Shown here: piece after piece, positions 1-8,454 of the stretch
Numbering within the stretch: position 1 is the stretch's first letter
Layout: every line of letters starts with the position of its first letter
Origin: an uncultured Gammaproteobacteria bacterium
GTDB lineage: Bacteria > Pseudomonadota > Gammaproteobacteria > Xanthomonadales > Xanthomonadaceae
Direction of reading: 5' to 3'
NCBI GenBank assembly: GCA_946885735.1
Contig: CAMPGW010000007.1
Location: forward strand, 1 to 55,036
Length of the DNA: 55,036 nt
Made by a program: the position numbers and the translations under genes
The notes under the pieces: generated by a model
The model's input: only the letters and a program-made list of their open reading frames with translations
The model's database searches: none
What the model was told of the DNA's origin: nothing

Positions 1-2
1 GC

Positions 3-938
<936 letters not shown>

Positions 939-942
939 GCCG

Positions 943-1839
943 ATGCGCGCCGCACTCGCACTCGCGGCCCTGTTGGCGGCCTGCCCCGTGCAGGCCGGCG
1001 ACTGGCTGTCGCCGCGACTGCAGGCGCATCCGCTGGTCGGCGCGATCGTGGATGCGCAGGGTCGCACCGTCACGCGCGAGGCACTGATGGCGGCGGTCGG
1101 CGGCGCGCCGGTCGTGCTGGTCGGGGAGAAGCACGACAATCCCGACCACCATCGACTCGAGGCGGAGCTCATCGCCGCGCGGCTTCAGGCCAAGCCTGGA
1201 AGCGCGGTGGTGTTCGAGATGCTCGACGAGGCGCAGGCGCCGCATTTGCCCGCGCTGGCGGCGGGCGACGACCTCGACGCGATCCGCCGCAAGCTCGACT
1301 GGCCGGCGAAGGGCTGGGACCTGGCGGTGTACGGCCCGTTGTTCCAGGCCACGGTCGCCGACGGCAAGCTCGTTGCCGGCAACATCGGCAAGGCGATGAT
1401 CGGCCGGCTCTATGCCGAGGGCGAGGCTCTCGTCGCCGCTGATCCGCGTTTTGCCTCGGTCGCGAAGGCGACGCCGGTGGTGCGCGAACGCCTGCTCGAC
1501 ACCATCTTCGAGGCGCACTGCCGGATGCAGGCACGCGAATCGCTGGCGCCGATGCTGGCGATCCAGCTGGCCAAGGACGCGAGCATGGCCGAGGCCTTGC
1601 GCCGCGAGACGCCGGCCATGCTGATCGCCGGCGGCGAGCACGCGCGCGGTGATTCGGGCGTGGCAAGCCATGGCGTCGGCGAGGGCGCCGTCGTGGTGCA
1701 GTTGGTCGAGGTCCGCGAGGGCCAGGACGACGCGGCCGATTACCGCGAAGACGTCGGCCCGGCCGACTACCTCTGGTTCACGCCGGCGACCGAGAGCAAG
1801 GATTACTGCGCCGGCGTGACCGGCCGCGCCGCCGGCTGA
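943..1839 (+). CDS. ChaN-family (DUF399/Tiki superfamily) putative lipoprotein
   Basis: 298 residues starting 4 bp after icd, so probably cotranscribed. The N terminus is a signal sequence with a possible lipobox LAAC (Cys14); signal peptidase I cleavage after PVQAG is the alternative. The mature part carries the family's VLVGEKHDNPDHH motif (~residues 58-70) and VFEMLD, followed by GDDLDAIRRKLDW, RRETPAMLIAGGEHARGD and PADYLWFTPA near the C terminus. ChaN proteins such as that of Campylobacter jejuni are haem-binding outer-membrane lipoproteins; related Tiki-fold proteins are metalloproteases. Haem binding here is inference from family only. The stop lies 3 bp from the stop of a convergent gene. 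Confidence 0.85.
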   Translation: MRAALALAALLAACPVQAGDWLSPRLQAHPLVGAIVDAQGRTVTREALMAAVGGAPVVLVGEKHDNPDHHRLEAELIAARLQAKPGSAVVFEMLDEAQAPHLPALAAGDDLDAIRRKLDWPAKGWDLAVYGPLFQATVADGKLVAGNIGKAMIGRLYAEGEALVAADPRFASVAKATPVVRERLLDTIFEAHCRMQARESLAPMLAIQLAKDASMAEALRRETPAMLIAGGEHARGDSGVASHGVGEGAVVVQLVEVREGQDDAADYREDVGPADYLWFTPATESKDYCAGVTGRAAG

Positions 1840-1842
1840 GGC

Positions 1843-2154
1843 TCAGCGCGAACCCTGCTGCACGTGCATCTTGGTGTCGGCCGGATCCGGGTCCTTGATC
1901 GGTTCGCGCTTGTTCTCGCCGGGCGGCGTTTCCTCGGTTTCGTCCTCCTGCTCGTCTTCCTCGCCCGGCAGTTCGCCGGCGACCTGGGCGCGTTGGTTGC
2001 CGGCGGCATCGGGGTTGGGGCGGTCGACGTCGTTGGGACGTTCCTCGGCATAGCCCGACCCGTCCGGCTCGCCGGGGCTCGGCGTCAGCTGCGCGTGCTC
2101 GCGCTCGCCGGCGCGTTGCGGGGGTTCGGTCTGGGGCGGCAGGCGGGGGTCCAT
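1843..2154 (-). CDS. Hypothetical small acidic, proline-rich disordered protein
   Basis: 103 residues, no recognised domain. The sequence is very rich in Pro, Glu, Asp, Gln and Arg with almost no hydrophobic residues, including [12 protein letters not shown] and [15 protein letters not shown], so it is predicted to be intrinsically disordered. The composition is non-random and has no cysteine, which favours this frame over the hydrophobic plus-strand frame over the same bases. It converges on the ChaN-like gene with a 3-bp gap and diverges from aceK. No function can be assigned. Start chosen at the only ATG giving the whole acidic stretch; the call is moderately secure because no strong ribosome-binding site is visible. 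Confidence 0.6.
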   Translation of the reverse strand: MDPRLPPQTEPPQRAGEREHAQLTPSPGEPDGSGYAEERPNDVDRPNPDAAGNQRAQVAGELPGEEDEQEDETEETPPGENKREPIKDPDPADTKMHVQQGSR

Positions 2155-2247
2155 GGCGGAATGTCCGTGGCGGGCGGGGCTTCACGGTGAGCCAAGCGCG
2201 AGGAACCGCGGCTTAATGCGGGTGGAGCCGCCCCACGGTCGCTGGCG

Positions 2248-2253
2248 TAGAGT
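2248..2253 (+). promoter_or_regulatory. aceK: -10 box TAGAGT of aceK (leaderless type)
   Basis: TAGAGT ends 7 nt before the ATG at 2261, placing transcription start at or next to the start codon. No convincing -35 box is visible. Inferred leaderless promoter. Confidence 0.45.
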
Positions 2254-2260
2254 GGCGCGC

Positions 2261-4018
2261 ATGGGACCGATTCCCGACGCGCACCGCGCCCCGTCCTTCC
2301 CGCCTTCGCTGGCCGACGCCTGCGCGATCGCCATCCGCGATGGCTTTGCCGACTACCACCAGCGCTTCGCCGGGATCACCCGCCGGGCCGCTGGTCATTT
2401 CGCGCGCCGCGACTGGGCGGCCGGCCGCGCCGACGCCGTCGCGCGCATCGAGCTCTACGACCGTTGCGTGCTGGAGATCACCCGCGCGCTCGCCGCGCAC
2501 CTCGGCGACCATGCCGGCGAGCGCGCACTCTGGACGCGGGTGCGCGATCGCTACGCCGCGCTGATCGCGCCGCTGCTCGACCAGGAACTGTACAAGACCT
2601 TCTTCAACACGCTGACGCGGCGCTTCTTCCGCACCCGCGGGGTGGCACCGGACATCGAGTTCGTCGCGCTCGACATCGTGCCCACCGACCGCATCACCCA
2701 CCCGGTGGCGCGGCACAGCTACGCGGTGTCCGACGACCTTTCCGCCACCTTCGCCCGCCTGCTCGGTGATTACGATTTCGGGCTGGCCCTTTCCGACCGC
2801 GAAAGCGACGCGCGCGCGGTCGCCGTCGATCTGGCCGCGCGCCTTCGCGCGCAGGACGCCGGTGAGGTCGTCGCGCTGGAGTTGCTCGAAACGGTGTTCT
2901 ACCGCGAGCGCCGCGCCTACCTGGTCGGCCGCGTGTTCGGGCGCGAGCGTTACCTGCCCTGCGTCATCGCCCTGGTGCACGACGAGGCCGGCCTGCGGGT
3001 GGACGCGCTGCTGACCACGCGCCAGCACGTGGCCGGCCTGTTCGGCTACACCCACAGCTACTTCCATGCCGACCTGGGCACGGTGGGCGACGCGGTGGTG
3101 TTTTTGCGCACGCTGCTGCCCGGCAAGCCGGTGGACGAGATCTACACCGTGCTCGGCCGCGCCAAGCAGGGCAAGACCGAGCGCTACCGCCAATTCTTTC
3201 GCCACCTCGCCGCCCACCCCGACGAGAGGCTCGTGCATGCCGAGGGCGAACGCGGCATGGTGATGGCGGTGTTCACCCTGCCCTCGTATCCGCTGGTGTT
3301 CAAGCTGATCCGCGACCGCTTCGCTTATCCCAAACTCGGCGAGCGCGAGAACGTGCGCAACCGCTACGCGTTGGTGTTCCGCCACGACCGCGTCGGCCGG
3401 CTGATCGACGCGCAGGAGTACCGGCACCTGCGGTTCCCGCGCGCGCAGTTCGACGACGAGCTGCTGGCTGAATTGCTGGCCGACTGCGCCGGCTCGGCGA
3501 GCCAGGACGGCGAGGACATCGTCATCCACCACTGCTACGTCGAGCGCCGGCTGCGGCCGTTGAACCTGTACGTGCGCGAGGTGGACGAGGCCGCGGCGAC
3601 CGCCGCCATCCTCGACTACGGCCAGGCGATCAAGGACCTGGCGCGCAGCAACATCTTCCCCGGCGACCTGCTGCTGAAGAATTTCGGTGCGACCCGGCAC
3701 GGCCGCGCGATCTTCTACGACTACGACGAACTGTGCCTGGTCACCGACTGCCGCTTCCGCGCCTTGCCGCAGCCGCGCAACGAGGAAGAGGAGATGCACC
3801 ATGGCGCCTGGTACTACGTCGCCGACGCGGATGTGTTCCCGGAACAATTCCCGCGCTTCCTCGGCATGACCGCGTCGCAGCGCGAGTTGCTGATGCGCGT
3901 GCATGGCGAGATCTTCGAAGTGGCCTGGTGGCAGGCGCTGCAGGCGGAGTTGCGCGCCGGCCGGATGGCCGACGTGCCGCCGTACCCCGACGCGTTGCGC
4001 CTGCACGGGCCCGCGTGA
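2261..4018 (+). CDS. aceK: Isocitrate dehydrogenase kinase/phosphatase
   Basis: 585 residues (E. coli AceK 578). Bifunctional enzyme that phosphorylates and thereby inactivates isocitrate dehydrogenase, sending isocitrate to the glyoxylate bypass, and also reverses this. Visible family blocks: [17 protein letters not shown], the nucleotide-binding region [20 protein letters not shown] (~residues 328-347), the kinase active-site region [13 protein letters not shown] and FYDYDEL (~465-490), and a C-terminal [10 protein letters not shown]. The frame stays open upstream to 2153, but ATG 2261 gives the normal family length and sits 7 nt after a TAGAGT -10 box. Its substrate gene icd lies just upstream; aceBA, with which it forms an operon in E. 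coli, are 16 kb away and under their own promoter. Confidence 0.95.
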   Translation: MGPIPDAHRAPSFPPSLADACAIAIRDGFADYHQRFAGITRRAAGHFARRDWAAGRADAVARIELYDRCVLEITRALAAHLGDHAGERALWTRVRDRYAALIAPLLDQELYKTFFNTLTRRFFRTRGVAPDIEFVALDIVPTDRITHPVARHSYAVSDDLSATFARLLGDYDFGLALSDRESDARAVAVDLAARLRAQDAGEVVALELLETVFYRERRAYLVGRVFGRERYLPCVIALVHDEAGLRVDALLTTRQHVAGLFGYTHSYFHADLGTVGDAVVFLRTLLPGKPVDEIYTVLGRAKQGKTERYRQFFRHLAAHPDERLVHAEGERGMVMAVFTLPSYPLVFKLIRDRFAYPKLGERENVRNRYALVFRHDRVGRLIDAQEYRHLRFPRAQFDDELLAELLADCAGSASQDGEDIVIHHCYVERRLRPLNLYVREVDEAAATAAILDYGQAIKDLARSNIFPGDLLLKNFGATRHGRAIFYDYDELCLVTDCRFRALPQPRNEEEEMHHGAWYYVADADVFPEQFPRFLGMTASQRELLMRVHGEIFEVAWWQALQAELRAGRMADVPPYPDALRLHGPA

Positions 4019-4052
4019 GGCGAACTTCTCGCCGCCGCCGCGGGTCGCATGC

Positions 4053-4058
4053 TAGCGT
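4053..4058 (+). promoter_or_regulatory. -10 box TAGCGT upstream of the exported methyltransferase
   Basis: GCTAGCGT lies 28 nt before ATG 4087, predicting a leader of about 22 nt. No clear -35 box. It matches the GCTAGNNT form seen before several other genes in this window. Confidence 0.35.
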
Positions 4059-4086
4059 CGTCCTCCCCACCGACTGGAGCCCCGCC

Positions 4087-4968
4087 ATGACCCTGCGCCC
4101 GCTCGCCCTCGCCCTTGCCCTCGCCCTCCCCGGCGCCGTCCTCGCGCAGGACGCCGAGGACGCCCCGCAGCCGCCGCCGACCTTCGAGGTCGCGCCGCCG
4201 CCGGCGATGGACGAGCCCGGCGCCGCCGAAGCCACGCCGATCGACCGCGCCCTGGCCGGTGAATGGCGCTCGGAGGCCAACCGCACGCGCGACACCTACC
4301 GCCATCCGCGCGAGACGCTGGAGTTCTTCGGCGTGAAGCCCGGCCAGCGCGTGCTGGAGATCTGGCCCGGCGGCGGCTGGTACGCCGAGGTGCTGGCGCC
4401 CTTGCTGCGCGAGGGCGGCTACACCGCGATCGTGCCGCGCCCCGGCAAGCCCGGCGACAACACCGAGAAGTCCAACCAGAAGCTGCGGGCGATGTTCGAG
4501 GCGCAGCCGGCGGTGTTCGGCAAGCCGACGGTGGTGGAGGTCGATCCGGCCGCACCCGTGCTCGGCGAGCCGAACTCGGCCGACGTGGTGCTGACCTTCC
4601 GCAACGCCCACAACTGGGTGATGGCCGGCAACGAGGCGGCGATGTTCAAGGCCTTCTTCGAGGTGCTCAAGCCGGGCGGCACGCTCGGGCTGGTGGACCA
4701 TCGCGCCAAGCCCGACCAGCCGCCGGCGGACATGAAGACCAGTGGCTACCTGCCGGAGGCGCATGTGATCGCGCTGGCCCAGGCCGCCGGCTTCAAGCTC
4801 GAGGCGAAGTCGGAGATCAACGCCAACCCACGCGACACCGCCGACCATCCGGAAGGGGTGTGGACCTTGCCGCCGCGGTTGGCGCTGGGGGACAAGGACC
4901 GGGAGAAGTACCAGGCCATCGGTGAGTCCGACCGCATGACCTTGCGCTTCGTGAAGCCGGCCGAGTAA
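4087..4968 (+). CDS. Exported class I SAM-dependent methyltransferase-like protein (COG4798 type)
   Basis: 293 residues. A clear Sec signal peptide (MTLRPLALALALALPGAVLA, cut before QDAED) is followed by a Pro/Ala-rich linker (~21-55), and from ~residue 60 a Rossmann-type methyltransferase fold. The motif I region is VLEIWPGGGWYAEVL rather than the usual ELGCGTG, which is characteristic of the predicted-methyltransferase family COG4798. Later blocks are NSADVVLTFRNAHNW and FFEVLKPGGTLGLVDHRA. The substrate is unknown. An exported SAM enzyme is odd because SAM is cytoplasmic; either the protein binds another ligand or the domain has been repurposed. It is a single-gene unit followed by a palindromic repeat. 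Confidence 0.85.
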   Translation: MTLRPLALALALALPGAVLAQDAEDAPQPPPTFEVAPPPAMDEPGAAEATPIDRALAGEWRSEANRTRDTYRHPRETLEFFGVKPGQRVLEIWPGGGWYAEVLAPLLREGGYTAIVPRPGKPGDNTEKSNQKLRAMFEAQPAVFGKPTVVEVDPAAPVLGEPNSADVVLTFRNAHNWVMAGNEAAMFKAFFEVLKPGGTLGLVDHRAKPDQPPADMKTSGYLPEAHVIALAQAAGFKLEAKSEINANPRDTADHPEGVWTLPPRLALGDKDREKYQAIGESDRMTLRFVKPAE

Positions 4969-4980
4969 GGCTTTCGGCGG

Positions 4981-5116
4981 GTGATCGGCGAGGCCGGAGG
5001 GCACTGTCCCTGCGGCCCCGAGCTCGGAAGCGCCATCCCTGGCCACCGAGTCGGGTCCGGGCGGCCATCCTTGGCCGCCCTCCGCTGGGACAGTGCCCTC
5101 CGGCCCCACCGATCAC
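4981..5116. repeat. Palindromic intergenic element (REP/MITE-like) with nested hairpin
   Basis: Two 30-nt inverted arms, 4981-5010 and 5087-5116, match at 28 of 30 positions. The outer ends read GTGATCGG and CCGATCAC; the inner ends are GGAGGGCACTGTCCC and GGGACAGTGCCCTCC. The 76-nt interior has a second perfect inverted repeat, GGCGGCC-N6-GGCCGCC (about 5060-5079), and two related words, CCATCCCTGGCCACC and CCATCCTTGGCCGCC. This is the architecture of a dispersed REP or miniature element, possibly also acting as the terminator of the upstream methyltransferase gene. It carries no gene; the open frames across it are an effect of the palindromes. Confidence 0.75.
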
Positions 5117-5179
5117 GGAAAGTCTTCCGCGCGGCTTTCTCGCTTTCCGACGAAACCGGGCTGGGGGCGACGGAGGGCG

Positions 5180-5208
5180 TTGACCCGGGCATGATCCGTC
5201 TGTACTGT
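5180..5208 (+). promoter_or_regulatory. Sigma-70 promoter of the gntR-ABC operon
   Basis: TTGACC (5180-5185) and TACTGT (5203-5208) are separated by exactly 17 bp, predicting a start near 5215. The -10 box lies inside the left arm of the palindromic operator, so binding of the regulator there should block RNA polymerase. Confidence 0.65.
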
Positions 5209-5228
5209 ACTAGCACACACAGTACAGA
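5199..5228. promoter_or_regulatory. Palindromic operator, probable GntR/YtrA binding site
   Basis: Perfect inverted repeat: TCTGTACTGT (5199-5208), 10-bp spacer, ACAGTACAGA (5219-5228). It overlaps the -10 box and the expected transcription start of the downstream gntR gene, 13 bp before its ATG. The position implies negative autoregulation of the operon. That the GntR protein is the ligand is inferred from adjacency. Confidence 0.7.
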
Positions 5229-5240
5229 TAGGACGGTCCC

Positions 5241-5651
5241 ATGGCTCGCACCCAGGCCCTCATGTTGCAGATCGCCACCGGCGATCCGCGGCCGATCAGC
5301 CGGCAGATCGTCGACGGGGTCCGCATGGCCATCGCCACCGGCGAGCTGGCGGTGGCTGCCCAGTTGCCGAGCGTGCGCGGGCTGGCCCAGCAGCTGGGCA
5401 TCAACCCCAACACGGTCGCCAAGGCCTATGCCGAGCTGACCGCCGAGGGCTGGCTGGAGGCGCGGCAGGGCCTCGGCCTGTACGTGGCGCCGGCGCGGCA
5501 ACGGCTGAGCCAGGACGAACGCGACAAGCGCATGGACGAGGCGGTCAGCCGTTTCGTCCACGAAGTGGTGGCGCTCGACTATCCCGCCGACGAAGCCGTC
5601 GCCCGCATCGATCACGAACTGCGGGCCTTCGCGCCACGCAAGACCGCCTGA
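5241..5651 (+). CDS. GntR-family transcriptional regulator, YtrA subfamily
   Basis: 136 residues, the short length typical of YtrA-type regulators that have a winged helix-turn-helix and a small helical C terminus instead of a large effector domain. The DNA-binding part contains PISRQIVDGVRMAIATGEL, LPSVRGLAQQLGINPNTVAKAY and EGWLEARQGLGLYV (~residues 17-85). The family usually represses adjacent ABC-transporter genes and is induced by cell-envelope stress or antibiotics. The next gene starts 10 bp downstream. A perfect 10-10-10 palindrome overlaps the promoter just before the ATG. Confidence 0.92.
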   Translation: MARTQALMLQIATGDPRPISRQIVDGVRMAIATGELAVAAQLPSVRGLAQQLGINPNTVAKAYAELTAEGWLEARQGLGLYVAPARQRLSQDERDKRMDEAVSRFVHEVVALDYPADEAVARIDHELRAFAPRKTA

Positions 5652-5661
5652 GCGCGCCGCC

Positions 5662-6576
5662 ATGTCCGACTACGTCATCGAGACCGCGCAACTGAGCAAG
5701 CGCTATGGCCGCAAGCTGGCCCTGGATTCGCTCGACCTGGCCGTGCCGCGCGGCCGCATCCACGCCATCGTCGGCGCCAACGGCGCCGGCAAGTCCACGC
5801 TGTTCCGCATCCTGCTGGGCTTCCTCGCGCCGAGCGCAGGCAGCGCGCGGATCCTCGGCGTGGACAGCCAGCATTTGCGCACCGGGGACCGCGCTCGCAT
5901 CGGCTTCGTCAACGAGGAGCACACCCTGCCGGGCTGGATGCGCGTGGACGCCGTCACCGCCATGCAGCGCCGTCAGTACCCGCGCTGGAGCCAGGCGGCC
6001 TTCGAGGACGTGATCGGCCACTACCACGTGCTGCCCGAGCAGAAGGTCTCGCAGCTCTCGCGCGGCGAGCGCGCCGGCTTCAACCTCGCGCTGGCGCTCG
6101 CGCAACGTCCCGAGCTGCTGGTGCTCGACGAACCGACGCTGGGCCTGGACGTGGTCGCCAAGCGCGCCTTCCTGGAGTCGCTGATGCACAGCAACGTCGC
6201 CGACGAGTGTACGGTCATCTACTGCTCGCACCAGATGGAGGAGATCGAGCGCGTCGCCGACAATTTGATCATCCTCGAGCGCGGCGTGCTGGTGAACATG
6301 TCGCCGCCCGACGAGTTCCGCGAGCGCGTGCGCTACTGGATCGCCGACATGCCCTTCAAGGGCCCGGACGCGCGCGGCGTGCCCGGCCTGCTGGAAGTGC
6401 AGCGCATCGATGGCCTGTTCCACTACGTCGTGCTCGACCAGGACGAGGACTTCGCCGAGTGGTTGCGCGGGCAGGGCGCGCGCAGCGTGCAGGGCATGCC
6501 GGTGAGCCTGGACCGCGCGGTCAACAGCTTCCTCGCCAAGAACCACGCCGCGCCGCCGACCGCGGCCGCCGCCTGA
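5662..6576 (+). CDS. ABC transporter ATP-binding protein
   Basis: 304 residues. Walker A GANGAGKST (38-46), signature-like LSRGERAGF (~132-140), Walker B LLVLDEPTLGLD (~152-163) and the switch histidine in YCSHQMEE (~190) are all present, so it should hydrolyse ATP. The signature reads LSRGE instead of LSGGQ. After the ~215-residue nucleotide-binding domain there is a ~90-residue C-terminal extension as in YtrB/CcmA-like subunits. It sits between the gntR gene (10-bp gap) and a permease gene (11-bp gap) in one operon and presumably drives that permease from the cytoplasmic face. Confidence 0.92.
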   Translation: MSDYVIETAQLSKRYGRKLALDSLDLAVPRGRIHAIVGANGAGKSTLFRILLGFLAPSAGSARILGVDSQHLRTGDRARIGFVNEEHTLPGWMRVDAVTAMQRRQYPRWSQAAFEDVIGHYHVLPEQKVSQLSRGERAGFNLALALAQRPELLVLDEPTLGLDVVAKRAFLESLMHSNVADECTVIYCSHQMEEIERVADNLIILERGVLVNMSPPDEFRERVRYWIADMPFKGPDARGVPGLLEVQRIDGLFHYVVLDQDEDFAEWLRGQGARSVQGMPVSLDRAVNSFLAKNHAAPPTAAAA

Positions 6577-6587
6577 CGGATTCCGCC

Positions 6588-8414
6588 ATGACCCTCTTCG
6601 ACGTCTTCAAGTCCGAGCTGCTGCGCTTCCGTGCCTGGGCGCTGGCGTTCTTCGCCGTGCACCTGGCCGTGCTCGCCTTCCTGGGCCGCGTGGTGGACCT
6701 CGCGCAGCAACCGCTCTCGATCTACCAGGCCTTCGCCGCCGTGTACCTTGCCTGCGGCGTGTTGCTGGGCGCCTACCAGATGGGGCAGTACCGCAAGCCC
6801 AATGCCTGGCTCAACCTGCTGCATCGGCCGATCCCGCACCGGCGCCTGGCGCTGGCGCTGATGGGCGCGGCGGCGGCGCTGCTGGCCATCGGCGTGCTGG
6901 CGCCGCTGGCGCTGGCGGCGCTCTGGCAGGAAACGATGACGCCGCGCGTGCTCGACCTGCGGCATCTGGGCCTGGTCGCGTCGGCCTGGCTGCTGGCGGT
7001 GTGCGGCTACCTGATGGGCGCGTTCGCCCTGCTGGCGAACCGCCGCTACGCGGTGGCCGGCTTCGTGTTCCTGACCCTGTTCGGCAACGCGTCGGCGCAC
7101 GGCCTGGGCGCGCTGGCCCTGCAAATGGCGGCAGTCGCGGTGCTCGGCGCGATGGTGCTGGCGAGCTTCAAGCCCGACCTGGCGGCGCCGCCGCGCTCGG
7201 TCCTGGCGACGGTCGCGGTCGCCGCGCCCTTGGCGATGGCGATGTGGTTCGCACTGGTGCTCGGCGCCTTCGGCTTCGAACTGCTGTGGATCATGCAGGG
7301 CTCGCATCCGAACAATCCGCCGGTGCTCATTCCCGGCAGCGCCAAGGAAGCCGACAACGCCGAAGGTCGCGATCTGCTGGTGGCGGGGTTGCGCGACAGC
7401 GCCGATCCGCAGGCCGACCTCTGGGCCGAACAGGCGCGCATTTCCGACGTGCACGGCACGGGCCCCAGCCTGGCCGAGCTGCCGATCCGCCACCAGCTGG
7501 CGAATCCGGCGCCGCTCGAGTTCGACGACGACACGCGGCACCTGCGCTGGGTCTTCAGCCAAGACGACCGGCGCTTCCATGGCTACTCCATCGCCGACCA
7601 GCGCCCGGCAGGACGCCTCGGGATCCGCGGCGAGGCGCCGTTCGCGCAGCCGCCGATGCCGGTCGGCGAGGGCCTGCTGGTGGCGCGTGACGCCGTCTAC
7701 CAGTTCGATGCCGAGGCCGCGCGGGTGTTGCCCCGCGCCCGCGTGCCCGAGGGCGAGGAAGTGGTCGGCCTGGACGAGGCCGGCGACCGCATCGCGCTGC
7801 TCACCCAGCGCGCGCTCTACCTGTACGACGCGCGCGACCTGCAGACCGGCGACGGACTGCTCGCGCCGCGCCTGCGCGTGCCGATGCCCGACCGCGTCGG
7901 CCGCCTCGCCCGGGTGGACTTCATGGAGTTGGTGGACGGCGTGCTGGTGAGCTTCACCTACACCCGCAACGTCTACCGCGGCGAAGGCGCGCCCTATCAG
8001 CTGATGCTGCGGGTGGACGAGCAGGGGCACGGCACGCGCGTCGCCGAGCGGGCGCTCAGCTCCGGCTACGGGCCGCTGTACACCAACAGCACTTGGTGGT
8101 TCTCCCCGGTGCTGTGGCAGGTGCAGCGCAGCCTCACCCGATGGACGCGCGCCTACCGGCCCGAATTCGATGTGCAGATGCCGCCGCGTCCGCCGCAGGC
8201 CAAGGCGCTCGCCGCCTTGCTCCTGCTGGCTTCCTTGGCGCTGGCGTATTGGCGCGGGCGCCGCACGGCGCTGTCGCCGTCCGCGCGATGGACCTGGGTG
8301 CTGCTGTGCGCGCTGGTCGGCCTGCCTGCGCTGATGGCGATGTGGCTGTTGTATCCGCCGCGCGAGCGGCTTCCCGAACCGCCACGCGCGCTAGCCATCC
8401 CCGTGACCGGCTGA
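6588..8414 (+). CDS. ABC-transporter permease-like membrane protein with a large central soluble domain
   Basis: 608 residues. About seven hydrophobic helices are seen in residues 10-235, then a ~290-residue hydrophilic region (roughly 240-530), then two further helices (about 535-555 and 567-588). The soluble part has short repeating strand-like segments with Asp and Trp (RHLRWVFSQDDRRFHGYS, GLDEAGDRIALLTQRALYLYD) and resembles a beta-propeller; this is a guess from pattern. By position it should lie on the periplasmic side. ATG 6588 was chosen because it follows the ATPase gene by 11 bp; the same strand is open much further upstream but in another frame over the ATPase gene. Substrate unknown. 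Confidence 0.75.
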   Translation: MTLFDVFKSELLRFRAWALAFFAVHLAVLAFLGRVVDLAQQPLSIYQAFAAVYLACGVLLGAYQMGQYRKPNAWLNLLHRPIPHRRLALALMGAAAALLAIGVLAPLALAALWQETMTPRVLDLRHLGLVASAWLLAVCGYLMGAFALLANRRYAVAGFVFLTLFGNASAHGLGALALQMAAVAVLGAMVLASFKPDLAAPPRSVLATVAVAAPLAMAMWFALVLGAFGFELLWIMQGSHPNNPPVLIPGSAKEADNAEGRDLLVAGLRDSADPQADLWAEQARISDVHGTGPSLAELPIRHQLANPAPLEFDDDTRHLRWVFSQDDRRFHGYSIADQRPAGRLGIRGEAPFAQPPMPVGEGLLVARDAVYQFDAEAARVLPRARVPEGEEVVGLDEAGDRIALLTQRALYLYDARDLQTGDGLLAPRLRVPMPDRVGRLARVDFMELVDGVLVSFTYTRNVYRGEGAPYQLMLRVDEQGHGTRVAERALSSGYGPLYTNSTWWFSPVLWQVQRSLTRWTRAYRPEFDVQMPPRPPQAKALAALLLLASLALAYWRGRRTALSPSARWTWVLLCALVGLPALMAMWLLYPPRERLPEPPRALAIPVTG

Positions 8415-8454
8415 CCCGGCGCGCGCGAGCGCACGAATCCCAGGAGACATCGAC

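Noticed and set aside
1864..2190. Hydrophobic plus-strand open frame (108 codons)
   Set aside because: It is the complement of the Glu/Asp/Pro-rich minus-strand protein; its Leu/Val/Gly richness is what the opposite strand of such codons gives, and it runs into the aceK promoter region.
2213..4006. 597-codon open frame on the minus strand opposite aceK
   Set aside because: Shadow of aceK: the plus-strand frame matches AceK over its full length, while the antisense product is a compositionally biased Val/Ala/His/Arg-rich chain without domains. The same reasoning removes the long antisense frames opposite the S9 peptidase, the MsbA-like exporter, hrpB and algC.
4814..5116. Open frames on both strands across the palindromic element
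   Set aside because: Their coding look comes from the inverted arms, which read similarly on both strands; no start signals, and they overlap the 3' end of the methyltransferase gene.
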